A stretch of 64,000 bases of DNA from an uncultured Eubacteriales bacterium (GCA_900539725.1 UQDI01000001.1:1-64000), one strand, 5' to 3'. Counted from the stretch's first letter, positions 36,018 through 45,500 are shown. Made by a program: numbers and translations. The notes: generated by a model from the letters alone, not told the origin.

Positions 36018-37661
36018 GTGAGTACTAATAAAATTGACGCAATTGTTTTAAAGAAAGCATTGATTGGAGCTCTAAACTCACTTGGTGAAAACAAGGAAGT
36101 GGTTGACGCTCTAAATGTATTTCCTGTTCCAGATGGAGATACAGGTACTAACATGCTTCTAACAATGAAGTCAGCAGTTACAAATGCAGTTAAAGAAGAA
36201 AATAAAACTGTAAAAGAAATATCAGGTGCTTTGAGCAAGGGCGCTCTTCTTGGAGCAAGAGGAAACTCTGGTGTAATCTTATCTCAACTTCTTAGAGGTT
36301 TCAAAGAAGCTGTAGAAGATAAGGAATACATTGACATCGAAGCATTGATGGAAGCCTTTGTTAAAGCAAGTGAAGTTGCTTATAAGGCTGTTATGAGACC
36401 AACAGAAGGAACTATACTAACAGTATCAAAGGATTTAGCAAGTTTTGCAAGAAAAAACTATAGGAATTATACAGAACTTTCTAAATTTGCAGATGATTCA
36501 CTTATTGCTTTAGAAGAATCATTAAACAGAACTCCAGAGCTATTGAGCGTATTGAAAGAAGCTGGTGTAGTTGATGCTGGAGGTAAGGGTCTTTACTGTA
36601 TTTTAAAAGGCGCAATAGAAGGCGCTAGAACTGAAAATCTAGAAATTACAGTTCAAGATATAAATAAAACTAAACAAACAGCTAATAGAAAAGAAATTTC
36701 TACAGACAATATCAAATATGGTTATTGTACTGAATTTATTATAACTGGCGATACAAGCAAAGTTAATGAATTTAAGGAAACTATCTCAAAGATAGGCGAC
36801 TCAATGGTTGTCGTTGCTCTTGATGATATAATCAAGTGCCATATACACTCAAACAACCCAGGTCAAGTTATTGAAGAAGCTTTAAAACTTGGTTACTTAA
36901 AGGACATCAAGATTGATAATATGCGTCTTCAACACCATGAGATACTATTTAGCGAAGAAGAGTATAAAAATAGTAAAAAAGAAGACGATAAACCAAAAGA
37001 GCACAAGAAATATGGCTTTATAGCCGTAAGTTCAGGCGAAGGCTTTACAAAGATATTCAAGGACTTAAAAGTTGATGAAGTTGTTACAGGTGGTCAAACT
37101 ATGAACCCATCTACAGAAGATTTTATGGAAGCCATTGACAAGATCAATGCAGACGATATATTCATCTTCCCTAACAACAAAAACATCATCATGGCGGCTA
37201 AGCAAACTATTGATCTTAGCGATAAGAATATCCATGTAGTTGAGACTAGAAATATGCCAGAAGCTATCACAGCTATGATTACATTCGATGAGGACATGAG
37301 TGCAGATGAAATTCTTGACAATATGAACGAAGCCATCAGCGAAGTAAAAACTGGTGAAGTTACTTTTGCCGTAAGAGACACTACTATCGATGGTAAAGAG
37401 ATAAAGAAGGGTAATTACCTTGCTATTAGCTCATCAAAGATACTTGCAAGCTCAGCTGATCTAAATGAAACAACTATGGCTATGATAGATGAACTTATTG
37501 ATGAAGACACATCTTTAGTTACTCTATATCTAGGCGAAGATGCTGAAAAAGCTCTAGCTGATGACTTAATCGAAAAACTTGAAGAAAAATATCCAGACGT
37601 TGATTTTGAAGCAATCGAGTCTAAACAAGCTTTATACTACTATATAATTTCATTGGAATAA
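36018..37661 (+). CDS. fakA: Fatty acid kinase catalytic subunit FakA (YloV, DAK2 domain)
   Basis: ATP-dependent kinase that phosphorylates fatty acids bound to FakB, giving acyl-phosphate for PlsY/PlsX. The 547 residues hold an N-terminal DhaL-like nucleotide domain with NVFPVPDGDTGTNM and GARGNSGVILSQLLRG, a central region with DIIKCHIHSNNPGQV and a C-terminal DegV-like domain (GFIAVSSGEGF onward). GTG start at 36018 is 5 nt after TAGGAGGT. No FakB is in the window. Together with plsX, plsY, acpP and gpsA it places most of the phospholipid entry pathway in this stretch. Confidence 0.92.
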   Translation: MSTNKIDAIVLKKALIGALNSLGENKEVVDALNVFPVPDGDTGTNMLLTMKSAVTNAVKEENKTVKEISGALSKGALLGARGNSGVILSQLLRGFKEAVEDKEYIDIEALMEAFVKASEVAYKAVMRPTEGTILTVSKDLASFARKNYRNYTELSKFADDSLIALEESLNRTPELLSVLKEAGVVDAGGKGLYCILKGAIEGARTENLEITVQDINKTKQTANRKEISTDNIKYGYCTEFIITGDTSKVNEFKETISKIGDSMVVVALDDIIKCHIHSNNPGQVIEEALKLGYLKDIKIDNMRLQHHEILFSEEEYKNSKKEDDKPKEHKKYGFIAVSSGEGFTKIFKDLKVDEVVTGGQTMNPSTEDFMEAIDKINADDIFIFPNNKNIIMAAKQTIDLSDKNIHVVETRNMPEAITAMITFDEDMSADEILDNMNEAISEVKTGEVTFAVRDTTIDGKEIKKGNYLAISSSKILASSADLNETTMAMIDELIDEDTSLVTLYLGEDAEKALADDLIEKLEEKYPDVDFEAIESKQALYYYIISLE

Positions 37662-39685
37662 TGAAGCTAAGAGAGGTCAAGGGAGTAGGTAGTAAAACTG
37701 AAGAGTATCTAAATAGGCTTGGCTTATACACTGCAGAAGATGCGCTGTTTAACAGGCCTAGAAGGTATGAGGACAGGAAGAATCTTAGGACTATCTCTGA
37801 TGATAGTCTAGCCGAAGTGGCTTTATTTAAGGTTAAAGTCATTTCATCGCCTATAATGAGGCAGAGAAATATGATGATGTTTGACGTTTGTGACGAGAAG
37901 AATAATGCGAAAGTTTTCTTCTTTGGCATGAATTTTTACAGAAATATCTTTAAGCCGGGTAAAACATTCTACTTTTTTGGCAAATTAAGTAAAAATAAAT
38001 TTGGATACAGTTTTTCTAATCCTGAATTTTACAACAGCTTAAACACGGACAGACTTGGCTACATTGGCCCAATATACAATCTTGTAAAGGGCTTATACAA
38101 TTCAAAACTAGTCTCAATCGTGACTGAGCTACTTAATACAAAAGGCTTAGTAAAAGAGATAATTCCAGAGATTTTAATACGTGACTATAATCTATATGGT
38201 ATAGACGAAGCCCTTAAAGAACTCCATTTTCCAACGTCTCATGAGACTTTGGAGAAGGCAAGAAGGACTTTAGCTTTTAGAGAGATATTTACTGTTGAAT
38301 ATGGTTTTAAAGTCTTAAGAAAAGAAGTTCAGGATGAAAATTATGTAAAGTTTAGGCACTTTGATGAGGAAGAAGACTTTATTAATGGGCTTGGCTTTGA
38401 GCTAACAGCTGACCAAAAGATTGTAATCAACGAAATCAATACTGATATGCAAGCTGATAAGAGGATGAATAGGCTAGTCCAAGGAGATGTTGGTAGCGGC
38501 AAGACCATAGTCGCTGTATATGCTATGTATAAGGCGCATCTTAATGGTTACCAAGCTGCTATGATGGCACCAACTGAAATACTTGCAAAGCAGCACTACG
38601 AGAGCCTTAAAGATATTTTCAAAGCTAAAGATATAAAAGTGGCGCTGCTATCATCATCAATATCAAATAAAGAAAAGAATGAGATTTATGAGGGACTAGA
38701 GAGCGGGGAAATAGACATAGTTGTCGGTACTCACTCTATAATCCAAGATAAAGTTAATTTTAATAAGCTTGGTCTAGTTATCACAGACGAGCAGCACAGA
38801 TTTGGCGTTAAGCAAAGGGCGAATTTAACGAATAAATCGATATATGCAGACACTCTTGTAATGAGTGCAACGCCGATACCAAGGACTATGTCACTAATTT
38901 TCTATGGCGACCTTGATATATCAACTATCAAGACCATGCCGCCAGGAAGAAAAAAGGTCGAGACATACGCTGTGCCTTATTCTTATAAGGAAAGAATTTT
39001 TAATTTTATAGAAAAAGAGCTTAAAAAATCAAAGCAGGTCTATGTGGTTACGCCTCTAATCGAAGAGAGCGACTCGCTTGACTTGGCAAACGCAAATGAT
39101 GTATATTTAGAATTGAAGGAACATTTCAAAGATTACAACGTAGCTCTGCTTCATGGAAAGACATCAAATGAAGAGAAAAACAAGATTATGTCCGCTTATG
39201 AAGAAAACGAAGTGCAAATACTTGTTTCAACTACTGTCATAGAAGTCGGTGTAAACGTTCCTAATGCTAATCTAATGATTATATTAAACGCAGAAAGATT
39301 CGGTCTATCTACTCTTCACCAATTAAGAGGCAGGGTAGGAAGAAGCTCGGATCAAGCGTATTGCGTCCTTGTTTATGACAAGCTAAACGATATTAGCTAT
39401 GAGAGATTAAAACTTATGCAAGAGACTGGAGACGGCTTTGAAATATCGAAGAAAGACTTGATACTAAGAGGACCAGGCGACTTCTTCGGAACAAAGCAGC
39501 ACGGCTCTATAGACTTTAAATTCTTTGATTTTGATAAGGATACTGAGATGATTAATGATATTAACAAAGAGGTTTTATCAATATTAAGAGGCGACATTGA
39601 CTACGAAAAAGACAGATATGAAGCCTTATTAAACAATATGGACTCAGTTTTTTATGATAGCAAACAAGATATCATCTTGAATTAA
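37661..39685 (+). CDS. recG: ATP-dependent DNA helicase RecG
   Basis: Branch-migration helicase acting on stalled forks and Holliday junctions. The 674-residue protein has an N-terminal wedge/OB domain, Walker A GDVGSGKT (about 276-283), DEQH Walker B (DEQHRFGVKQR), SATPIPRT and the late LRGRVGRS motif. One base overlaps fakA. Confidence 0.96.
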   Translation: MKLREVKGVGSKTEEYLNRLGLYTAEDALFNRPRRYEDRKNLRTISDDSLAEVALFKVKVISSPIMRQRNMMMFDVCDEKNNAKVFFFGMNFYRNIFKPGKTFYFFGKLSKNKFGYSFSNPEFYNSLNTDRLGYIGPIYNLVKGLYNSKLVSIVTELLNTKGLVKEIIPEILIRDYNLYGIDEALKELHFPTSHETLEKARRTLAFREIFTVEYGFKVLRKEVQDENYVKFRHFDEEEDFINGLGFELTADQKIVINEINTDMQADKRMNRLVQGDVGSGKTIVAVYAMYKAHLNGYQAAMMAPTEILAKQHYESLKDIFKAKDIKVALLSSSISNKEKNEIYEGLESGEIDIVVGTHSIIQDKVNFNKLGLVITDEQHRFGVKQRANLTNKSIYADTLVMSATPIPRTMSLIFYGDLDISTIKTMPPGRKKVETYAVPYSYKERIFNFIEKELKKSKQVYVVTPLIEESDSLDLANANDVYLELKEHFKDYNVALLHGKTSNEEKNKIMSAYEENEVQILVSTTVIEVGVNVPNANLMIILNAERFGLSTLHQLRGRVGRSSDQAYCVLVYDKLNDISYERLKLMQETGDGFEISKKDLILRGPGDFFGTKQHGSIDFKFFDFDKDTEMINDINKEVLSILRGDIDYEKDRYEALLNNMDSVFYDSKQDIILN

Positions 39686-39695
39686 GAGGAAAGCT

Positions 39696-40250
39696 ATGAG
39701 AGTTATATCAGGCGAATTCAAATCAAGAAAATTAATAGCTCCAAAAGGTCTTAAGACGAGACCAACTTTGGATAATATAAAAGAAACAATATTTAATATC
39801 ATATCGCCAATAGCGATTAACGCATCTGTCTTAGACCTATTTAGCGGAACAGGACAGATAGGCATTGAGTTTTACTCAAGAGGCGCAAAAGACGTCTACT
39901 TAGTTGATTCATCGCGCGAGGCCATAAGCGTGATAAATAAAAATTTAGAAAGCTTAAAGCTTAATGACGAGATAAAGCTTATGAAGATGGATGCCATTAG
40001 GGCACTGAAAGGGCCTCTTAAGGAGAAAAAATTTGACTACATCTTCTTGGATCCGCCATATAAGAGCCATGAGCTCTTAAATGAAGTACTTAAGTTAATT
40101 ATCTCACTTGATTTACTTGAGGAGAAGGGCAGTATAATCATAGAAGAAAATAAAGACTATGATTTAGCTGAAGTAATTAGCACGGATGATTTTGATATTG
40201 ATACAAGAACAATTGGCGATAAGAAAATATTTTTTATAAAGAGGTGTTAA
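39696..40250 (+). CDS. rsmD: 16S rRNA (guanine-966-N2)-methyltransferase RsmD
   Basis: SAM-dependent methyltransferase of 184 residues with the starting motif MRVISGEFKSRKL, SAM site LDLFSGTGQIGIEFYSRGA and catalytic DPPY. ATG is preceded by AGAGGAAAG. coaD follows with no intergenic base. Confidence 0.95.
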   Translation: MRVISGEFKSRKLIAPKGLKTRPTLDNIKETIFNIISPIAINASVLDLFSGTGQIGIEFYSRGAKDVYLVDSSREAISVINKNLESLKLNDEIKLMKMDAIRALKGPLKEKKFDYIFLDPPYKSHELLNEVLKLIISLDLLEEKGSIIIEENKDYDLAEVISTDDFDIDTRTIGDKKIFFIKRC

Positions 40251-40730
40251 ATGAAAGCTATCTATCCTGGTAGTTTTGATCCTATAACCAATGGACATAT
40301 TGACATCATCAACAGATCTAAGGATATGTTCGATGAGTTAATCATAGGCATTACTACTAATGTACAGAAAAAACACTTATTTACTATAGATGAGAGAAAA
40401 AAGATGATAGAGGAGATCTTCAAAGACGAGAAGAAGATTAAGGTAAAGACTTTTGATGGTCTTCTTACTTCATTTTGTGAAGAAGAGGGTACCAACTACG
40501 TAATAAGAGGTTTAAGAGCCGTTTCTGACTATGAATACGAACTTCAAATGGCTATGGCGAATAAATCACTTAATAGCGACTTAGAAACTATATTCTTAGT
40601 TGCCTCACATAAGTTCAACTTCCTTAGCTCTTCAATTGTGAAAGAGATTGCCTACTATCATGGAGATATATCGGCCTTAGTGCCAGAAAATGTTGAAATA
40701 GCATTGAAAAAGAAATACGAAAGGGGTTAA
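40251..40730 (+). CDS. coaD: Phosphopantetheine adenylyltransferase
   Basis: Penultimate step of CoA synthesis: 4'-phosphopantetheine + ATP to dephospho-CoA. The 159 residues include the nucleotidyltransferase motif YPGSFDPITNGHIDII (HxGH variant NGH) and the C-terminal FLSSSIVKEIA. It is adjacent to rsmD, the usual pair. Confidence 0.97.
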   Translation: MKAIYPGSFDPITNGHIDIINRSKDMFDELIIGITTNVQKKHLFTIDERKKMIEEIFKDEKKIKVKTFDGLLTSFCEEEGTNYVIRGLRAVSDYEYELQMAMANKSLNSDLETIFLVASHKFNFLSSSIVKEIAYYHGDISALVPENVEIALKKKYERG

Positions 40731-40733
40731 AAA

Positions 40734-41225
40734 ATGGATGTATTAGGTCTTATTGATGAGATTGAGGACATTGTTGAAACAGCTGGTTCTCTACCTCTAA
40801 CAAGTAAGGTTTTAGTTCAAAAAGAAGAATTACTAGACATTATAAGCGAGTTAAGAATAAAACTTCCAGATGAAATAAAACAAGCTGCATGGATCAAAGA
40901 AGAAAGAGAAAGAATTATAAGCGAAGCAAATAAAGATGCAGAACAAATCATTAAAGAAACAAGATTAAAACTTGAAGAGCTTGTAAGCAAAGAAGAAGTT
41001 TTAAAAGAGGCTAATGAAAGAGCAAAAGACATTATGAATAAAGCACAAATTGCTTCAACAAACCTAAAGCGCTCTTCACTTGAATACTCAGACAAGCTTT
41101 TAATGAACGCACAAGAAAACTTAAAAGACATGATTACTACTTTGAACGAAAACAGAACAGAGCTTAGAAAGATGTCAGCTTCTGTTAGTCAAGAAAATCA
41201 CGTACAAAACAAAGAAGAAAAGTAA
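40734..41225 (+). CDS. Conserved coiled-coil protein (ATPase/DivIVA-like annotation), function unknown
   Basis: A 163-residue, highly charged, almost fully helical protein; the central part (about 55-145) is a long coiled coil rich in Glu, Lys and Ala. There is no membrane helix and no Walker motif. Similar proteins after coaD are usually labelled ATPase or V-type ATPase subunit E-like because of low-complexity similarity. The conserved N-terminus (LIDEIEDIVETAGSLPLTSK) resembles that of SepIVA/DivIVA-associated proteins, so a cell-envelope role is possible but unproven. It starts 3 nt after coaD and is followed by a terminator. Confidence 0.7.
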   Translation: MDVLGLIDEIEDIVETAGSLPLTSKVLVQKEELLDIISELRIKLPDEIKQAAWIKEERERIISEANKDAEQIIKETRLKLEELVSKEEVLKEANERAKDIMNKAQIASTNLKRSSLEYSDKLLMNAQENLKDMITTLNENRTELRKMSASVSQENHVQNKEEK

Positions 41226-41272
41226 AAAAATAAATGCGAAAGTACATAATTACCTTCGCATTTATTTTTTTA
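41225..41272. terminator. Bidirectional terminator between convergent genes
   Basis: A long AT-rich stem of up to 16 bp (AAATAAATGCGAA paired with TTCGCATTTATTT, 41228-41240 and 41255-41267) has a 14-nt loop, with T-tract on the right and A-tract on the left. It serves the coiled-coil gene (+) and lpdA (-). Confidence 0.85.
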
Positions 41273-41284
41273 TTTGTTTTATAA

Positions 41285-42679
41285 TTATTTTGCCATTGGC
41301 GAGTTTGTTGACTTGCCTTCAAGCGATTCAATTGCGTCCTTAAATACTTCGGCAATAGTTGGGTGAGCATATATCATATTTGATAAGTCTTCAACGCTTA
41401 GACCATTGGCCATAGCTATAACAGCGTAGTGAATCAATAGGTCAGCGTCCTTACCGATGATGTGGCAGCCTAAAATCTTCTTGTGATCCTTTGTTGATAG
41501 TATCTTTATAAAGCCTTTAGTTCCACCAACTGCAAGTGCCTTACCATTTGCTTGGTATATGGACTTTGCTTTATCATACTCAATGCCTTCTTTTTCAAGT
41601 TCTTGTTCAGTCTTACCAACTTGAGCAAGTTCTGGAACTGTGTATAATACAGCTGGAACTATTGATAGATCAGTTTTTGGCTCAAGTCCAGATAATTTTT
41701 CAACTACGTGGAAGCCTTGAGCTGTAGCAAAGTGAGCAAGTTGAGTGTTTTTGTATATAACATCGCCGATAGCGTAAATATTGTCATTTGATGTTTTTAA
41801 ATTTTCATCAACTAAAACGCCGCCGTCCTTTGTTTCAACTTTAGCTGCTTCAGTGTTAAGACCATCAGTATTGCTTGCTCTTCCTAAAGCAACTAATACA
41901 TATTCAGCTTCATACTCTTTTAAAGTGTCTTTGCCTACCATTTGAGTAGTTACTTTAAGCATATCGCCAGCTTGCTCTATCTTTTTAGAGTGTTGCTTTG
42001 TAGCGAACTTTAGATTTGGATTTTTTAATATTGATTGTAATCTCTTTTGTATTTCGATATCTGCTGTCTTAAACATATTGTTACCAATAACAGTTACTTC
42101 TGTACCGAAGCTTGCATATATAGTAGCAAATTCAAGGCCTATAACGCCTGTACCTATAACTATCATTGATTTTGGTATTTCTTTTAAGCTTAGTAGAGTA
42201 GTTGAGTTTAAAACCTTTGGTAGATCACAGCCTTCAAGTGGCTTGATGTCCTTTGATCCAGTAGCTATGATGCATTTATCGAATGTAACGTTTTCTTCGC
42301 CGCCATCATTTAAAACTACTTTTACTTCATTTTCGCTTATGAAAGAAGCAGTACCCTTTAAAAGCTTGATATTGTCATATGTTGAGATTAAATATTCAAT
42401 TCCGTCTCTAAGTTTACCCATTACATCTTGTTTTCTTTGGTAAATCTTTTCAGTATCTAGACCATAGCCGTCAACTTTTACGCCAAATTCTTCAGCATTT
42501 TGTACTTCGCTGTAGAAATCAGCTATCTTTACCATAGTCTTAGTAGGTATACAGCCAATGTTTAGGCAAGTACCACCAAGTAAGTTCTTTTCAACAAGAA
42601 CAACATCATTTCCTAGTTGAGCAGCTCTGAAAGCGGCTTCGTATCCGCCAGGACCTGCGCCGATAATTAGTAATTTCAT
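41285..42679 (-). CDS. lpdA: Dihydrolipoyl dehydrogenase
   Basis: FAD-dependent oxidoreductase that reoxidises dihydrolipoamide with NAD+. The 464 residues hold the FAD motif GAGPGGYEA (7-15), redox-active disulfide GGTCLNIGCIPTK (Cys38 and Cys43), an NAD-binding GTGVIGLEFA and the C-terminal HPTIAEVF with the catalytic His. The ATG follows GGAGGAC. No E1/E2 or glycine-cleavage gene is next to it, so which lipoyl complex it serves cannot be read here. It lies downstream of tmcAL with a 61-bp gap that contains a possible promoter. Confidence 0.93.
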   Translation of the reverse strand: MKLLIIGAGPGGYEAAFRAAQLGNDVVLVEKNLLGGTCLNIGCIPTKTMVKIADFYSEVQNAEEFGVKVDGYGLDTEKIYQRKQDVMGKLRDGIEYLISTYDNIKLLKGTASFISENEVKVVLNDGGEENVTFDKCIIATGSKDIKPLEGCDLPKVLNSTTLLSLKEIPKSMIVIGTGVIGLEFATIYASFGTEVTVIGNNMFKTADIEIQKRLQSILKNPNLKFATKQHSKKIEQAGDMLKVTTQMVGKDTLKEYEAEYVLVALGRASNTDGLNTEAAKVETKDGGVLVDENLKTSNDNIYAIGDVIYKNTQLAHFATAQGFHVVEKLSGLEPKTDLSIVPAVLYTVPELAQVGKTEQELEKEGIEYDKAKSIYQANGKALAVGGTKGFIKILSTKDHKKILGCHIIGKDADLLIHYAVIAMANGLSVEDLSNMIYAHPTIAEVFKDAIESLEGKSTNSPMAK

Positions 42680-42722
42680 ATATGTCCTCCTTTATTTTAC
42701 TTATTTTATTCCTAACATTTTA

Positions 42723-42751
42723 ATTATATCATATAATTTGCTATTTCTTAA
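42723..42751 (-). promoter_or_regulatory. Possible promoter of lpdA
   Basis: On the - strand a TATAAT (42723-42728) is preceded at 17 nt by TTAAGA (42746-42751), which overlaps the tmcAL 3' end. The -10 is good and the -35 is poor. Confidence 0.4.
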
Positions 42752-43910
42752 GAGTTTTTTCTATACTTTGTAAATTAATCTTGTAAGCATCTTTTACATC
42801 CATGCCCTTCATCAGATAATAAATTTTATCATTGTTTACCAAGATCTCAAGGTCTAGCTTGCTTTCTTTACTTAAATTATCAAGATCTTTGTACTTGCTA
42901 ATGATATTTACATCGCTACGCTTTTTTATCTCTTTTAAAACTTTTTTTCCTTTTTCATTTGCACATAAAGGTATTATAAAATCATATTCATTATCTCTTG
43001 AAACACTATCTTTATACATGTTTAATAGCATTGCTAATAAAAATCTATTGATCTTGCTCCTTGAAAAGTTTCTTCTTGAGACCATATCCATAAATTCATT
43101 ATAGTTCTTCGCTTCATAGATATATTTTTTAATATAGTTAAGAGCATCTTCATCATATTCAAAATACATTTTAAAATTCTTTTCTCTTATGAAAATGGAT
43201 TTGATATAGGAAAAATATTTTTCTAAGTCAATAATTTTTTCTTGTGGCAGTGCTGGGACTAAATCACTTACATCTTCACCCTTATATATAAGAGAGCGTA
43301 TATGGCTCGCACTTGCCATGCCGCCATCATCGCACTCGTCGTTATAATGAGGGCCATGTCTTTGCACGGCGAATGGCTTCATCGCGCTCTTCGTTTCGTC
43401 AAGAGCACTTATATACTTATAAGCAAGTATATTGTTTGATTTACTCATTATATCACTCTTAGTAAGCTCATTAAAGCTTAAAGCGTAAGCCCTTGAGAAT
43501 GAAAGACCACTCGTCAAATGCTTTTTAATTAGCTCATCAAATTGTTTTTCATTTGCCTTCATCGTTTCATGTGCTTTTCGAAGAGCCTCTATACCATCTT
43601 CGCAGCCAAAGCTTAGGTAGTCAATTATATTTAATTTATTTAGTATATTCACAGCATTTTTTGCAAATATATCTGCAGGCGCTATAGAAGAGAAGACGGG
43701 CAGCTCAAGGACAAGGTCACAGCCATATTCACAGGCAATCTTAGCTCTTTCATACTTGGTAAAGGCACTAGGAAGGCCTCTTTGCACAAAATTGCCACTC
43801 ATCAAAGCGACCACTGCATCGGCGCCTAGAGCTTCTTTTGTTTTATGAATATGGTAGATGTGACCATTATGAAATGGATTGTACTCAGAAATGATTCCGA
43901 CTATTTTCAA
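42741..43910 (-). CDS. tmcAL: tRNA(Met) cytidine acetate ligase TmcAL (YlbM)
   Basis: Forms N4-acetylcytidine at the wobble position of elongator tRNA-Met using acetate and ATP. The protein has 389 residues from a TTG start at 43910 (product MKIVGIISEYNPFHNGH); reading further upstream to a GTG adds nine residues without a ribosome site. The nucleotidyltransferase motif NPFHNGH and SGNFVQRGLPS are conserved. It is divergent from ackA, which makes or uses acetate, a neighbourhood known in Firmicutes that fits the acetate-dependent reaction. Confidence 0.92.
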   Translation of the reverse strand: MKIVGIISEYNPFHNGHIYHIHKTKEALGADAVVALMSGNFVQRGLPSAFTKYERAKIACEYGCDLVLELPVFSSIAPADIFAKNAVNILNKLNIIDYLSFGCEDGIEALRKAHETMKANEKQFDELIKKHLTSGLSFSRAYALSFNELTKSDIMSKSNNILAYKYISALDETKSAMKPFAVQRHGPHYNDECDDGGMASASHIRSLIYKGEDVSDLVPALPQEKIIDLEKYFSYIKSIFIREKNFKMYFEYDEDALNYIKKYIYEAKNYNEFMDMVSRRNFSRSKINRFLLAMLLNMYKDSVSRDNEYDFIIPLCANEKGKKVLKEIKKRSDVNIISKYKDLDNLSKESKLDLEILVNNDKIYYLMKGMDVKDAYKINLQSIEKTLKK

Positions 43911-43937
43911 CTTTTTCCCTTCTTTCTTAAAAAACAC

Positions 43938-43986
43938 TTGAAATTTTCTACAATTTATTATATCATATATGTGTATGATTTGTTAA
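43938..43986. promoter_or_regulatory. Overlapping divergent promoters of tmcAL and ackA
   Basis: For ackA (+): TTGAAA (43938-43943), 17-nt spacer, TATCAT (43961-43966). For tmcAL (-): TTAACA (43981-43986), 18-nt spacer, TATAAT (43957-43962). The two -10 boxes overlap by two bases, so the two transcripts probably compete for polymerase. Confidence 0.6.
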
Positions 43987-44004
43987 ATATTTAGGGAGGT
44001 AAAA

Positions 44005-45204
44005 ATGAAAATATTAGTAATTAATTGCGGATCATCATCATTAAAGTATCAATTAATGAACATGGATGACGAAAGCGTAATCTGTAAAGGTTTAGTAGAA
44101 AGAATCGGTATTGAAGGCTCTAAGCTAACACACAAAGTTGAAGGAAGAGAAAACTTTGTAGTTGAAGAAGCTATGAAGGACCACAAGGCAGCTATGAAGC
44201 ACGTATTTGACGCACTTGTTGACAAAGAACACGGCGTTGTTGCTTCACTTGATGAAATCGACGGTATCGGTCACAGAGTACTACATGGTGGAGATAAGTT
44301 AACTGACTCAACACTAGTAACTGAAGACGTTAAGAAGACTATCGAAAAGTTCATCTGCTTCGGACCACTTCATAACCCAGCAAACCTTATGGGTATAGAA
44401 GCTTGTGAAGAGCTTGTAAAGGGCAAACCAAACGTTGTTGTTATGGATACAGCCTTCCATCAAACAATGCCAGCTAAGAACTTCATGTACGCTATTGACT
44501 ATGATCTATATGAAAAGTATAGACTTAGAAAATACGGTTTCCACGGAACTTCTCATAAATATATAGCACATAGAATGGCTGAAATACTTAATAAAGATTT
44601 ATCAGAACTAAACATAATCAACTGCCACTTAGGCAATGGATCGAGTTTAGCTTGCATTAAGAATGGTAAAGTTTACGATACATCCATGGGTGTTACACCG
44701 CTTGAAGGCCTTGTAATGGGTACAAGATCAGGCGATATCGACCCAACTGTTGTTACATTCTTATGTGAAAATGAAAATATTACTCCACATGAAGCTAACC
44801 AATGGTTAAATAAAAGATCAGGTGTTCTTGGCGTATCTAAGCTAAGCTCAGACTTTAGAGACCTTGAAGAAGCAAGAGATAAGGGCAATGAAAAAGCAGC
44901 ACTTGCACTTGATATGTTTACAAACAGAGTTAAAAAGTACATCGGTGCTTACATGGCTCAAATGCCAGAGCTTGATGCTATCGTTATGACAGGTGGTATC
45001 GGTGAAAACTCTGACACAATGAGAAGAGAAATTCTTCACGGACTAGAACACCTAGGCATCGAACTAGATGACAAGAAGAACGACGGAACTAGAGGAAAAG
45101 AAGTAGACATCGCTAAAGATGGCGCTAAGATTAAGATCTACATCTGCCCAACAAACGAAGAATTAATGATAGCAAGAGACACAAAGGAAATTATTTCAAA
45201 ATAA
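44005..45204 (+). CDS. ackA: Acetate kinase
   Basis: Converts acetyl-phosphate + ADP to acetate + ATP, the main substrate-level ATP step in acetogenic fermentation. The 399 residues include the starting phosphate motif NCGSSSLKYQL, DTAFHQTMP, YGFHGTSHKY, HLGNGSS and GGIGENS. GGGAGG lies 7 nt before ATG. Optimised codons suggest high expression. pta is not adjacent. The gene is followed by rpmF without the DUF177 gene (yceD) often found between them. Confidence 0.97.
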   Translation: MKILVINCGSSSLKYQLMNMDDESVICKGLVERIGIEGSKLTHKVEGRENFVVEEAMKDHKAAMKHVFDALVDKEHGVVASLDEIDGIGHRVLHGGDKLTDSTLVTEDVKKTIEKFICFGPLHNPANLMGIEACEELVKGKPNVVVMDTAFHQTMPAKNFMYAIDYDLYEKYRLRKYGFHGTSHKYIAHRMAEILNKDLSELNIINCHLGNGSSLACIKNGKVYDTSMGVTPLEGLVMGTRSGDIDPTVVTFLCENENITPHEANQWLNKRSGVLGVSKLSSDFRDLEEARDKGNEKAALALDMFTNRVKKYIGAYMAQMPELDAIVMTGGIGENSDTMRREILHGLEHLGIELDDKKNDGTRGKEVDIAKDGAKIKIYICPTNEELMIARDTKEIISK

Positions 45205-45227
45205 TTTAAAATAAGATAGAAAAAGTC

Positions 45228-45256
45228 TTGACAAAAGAGATAAAAAACAGTATAAT
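45228..45256 (+). promoter_or_regulatory. Consensus sigma-A promoter of rpmF
   Basis: TTGACA (45228-45233), 17-nt spacer and TATAAT (45251-45256): a perfect consensus match, 64 nt upstream of rpmF, starting 24 nt after the ackA stop. Confidence 0.93.
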
Positions 45257-45320
45257 TGTAATGTTATAAATGCGAATTAGTAAAGAAATACATTTACTGT
45301 AAGTTAAGGAGGTGTTTTTA

Positions 45321-45500
45321 ATGGCAGTACCTAAAGGACGTACATCAAAACAAAGACGTAACAAGAGAAGAGCTTCATCTTATACATTAAGAAAAGCAAC
45401 TTTCGTTGAATGTCCTCAATGTCATGAAATGAAAAGACCACACAGAGTATGCATGAACTGTGGTTATTACAATGGTGAAAAGGTTTTAGATGTTGAATAA
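45321..45500 (+). CDS. rpmF: 50S ribosomal protein L32
   Basis: A 59-residue protein beginning [18 protein letters not shown]. The zinc ribbon is built from CPQC and CMNC. ATG 45321 follows AAGGAGGTG; the frame's three extra upstream codons are not part of the gene. In most Firmicutes plsX follows directly; here a terminator and about 1.8 kb of foreign remnant separate them. Confidence 0.97.
   Translation: MAVPKGRTSKQRRNKRRASSYTLRKATFVECPQCHEMKRPHRVCMNCGYYNGEKVLDVE

Noticed and set aside
35780..36238. 152-codon open frame on the - strand across asp23 and fakA
   Set aside because: It runs antisense to two conserved genes; its length is explained by codon bias of the real frames.
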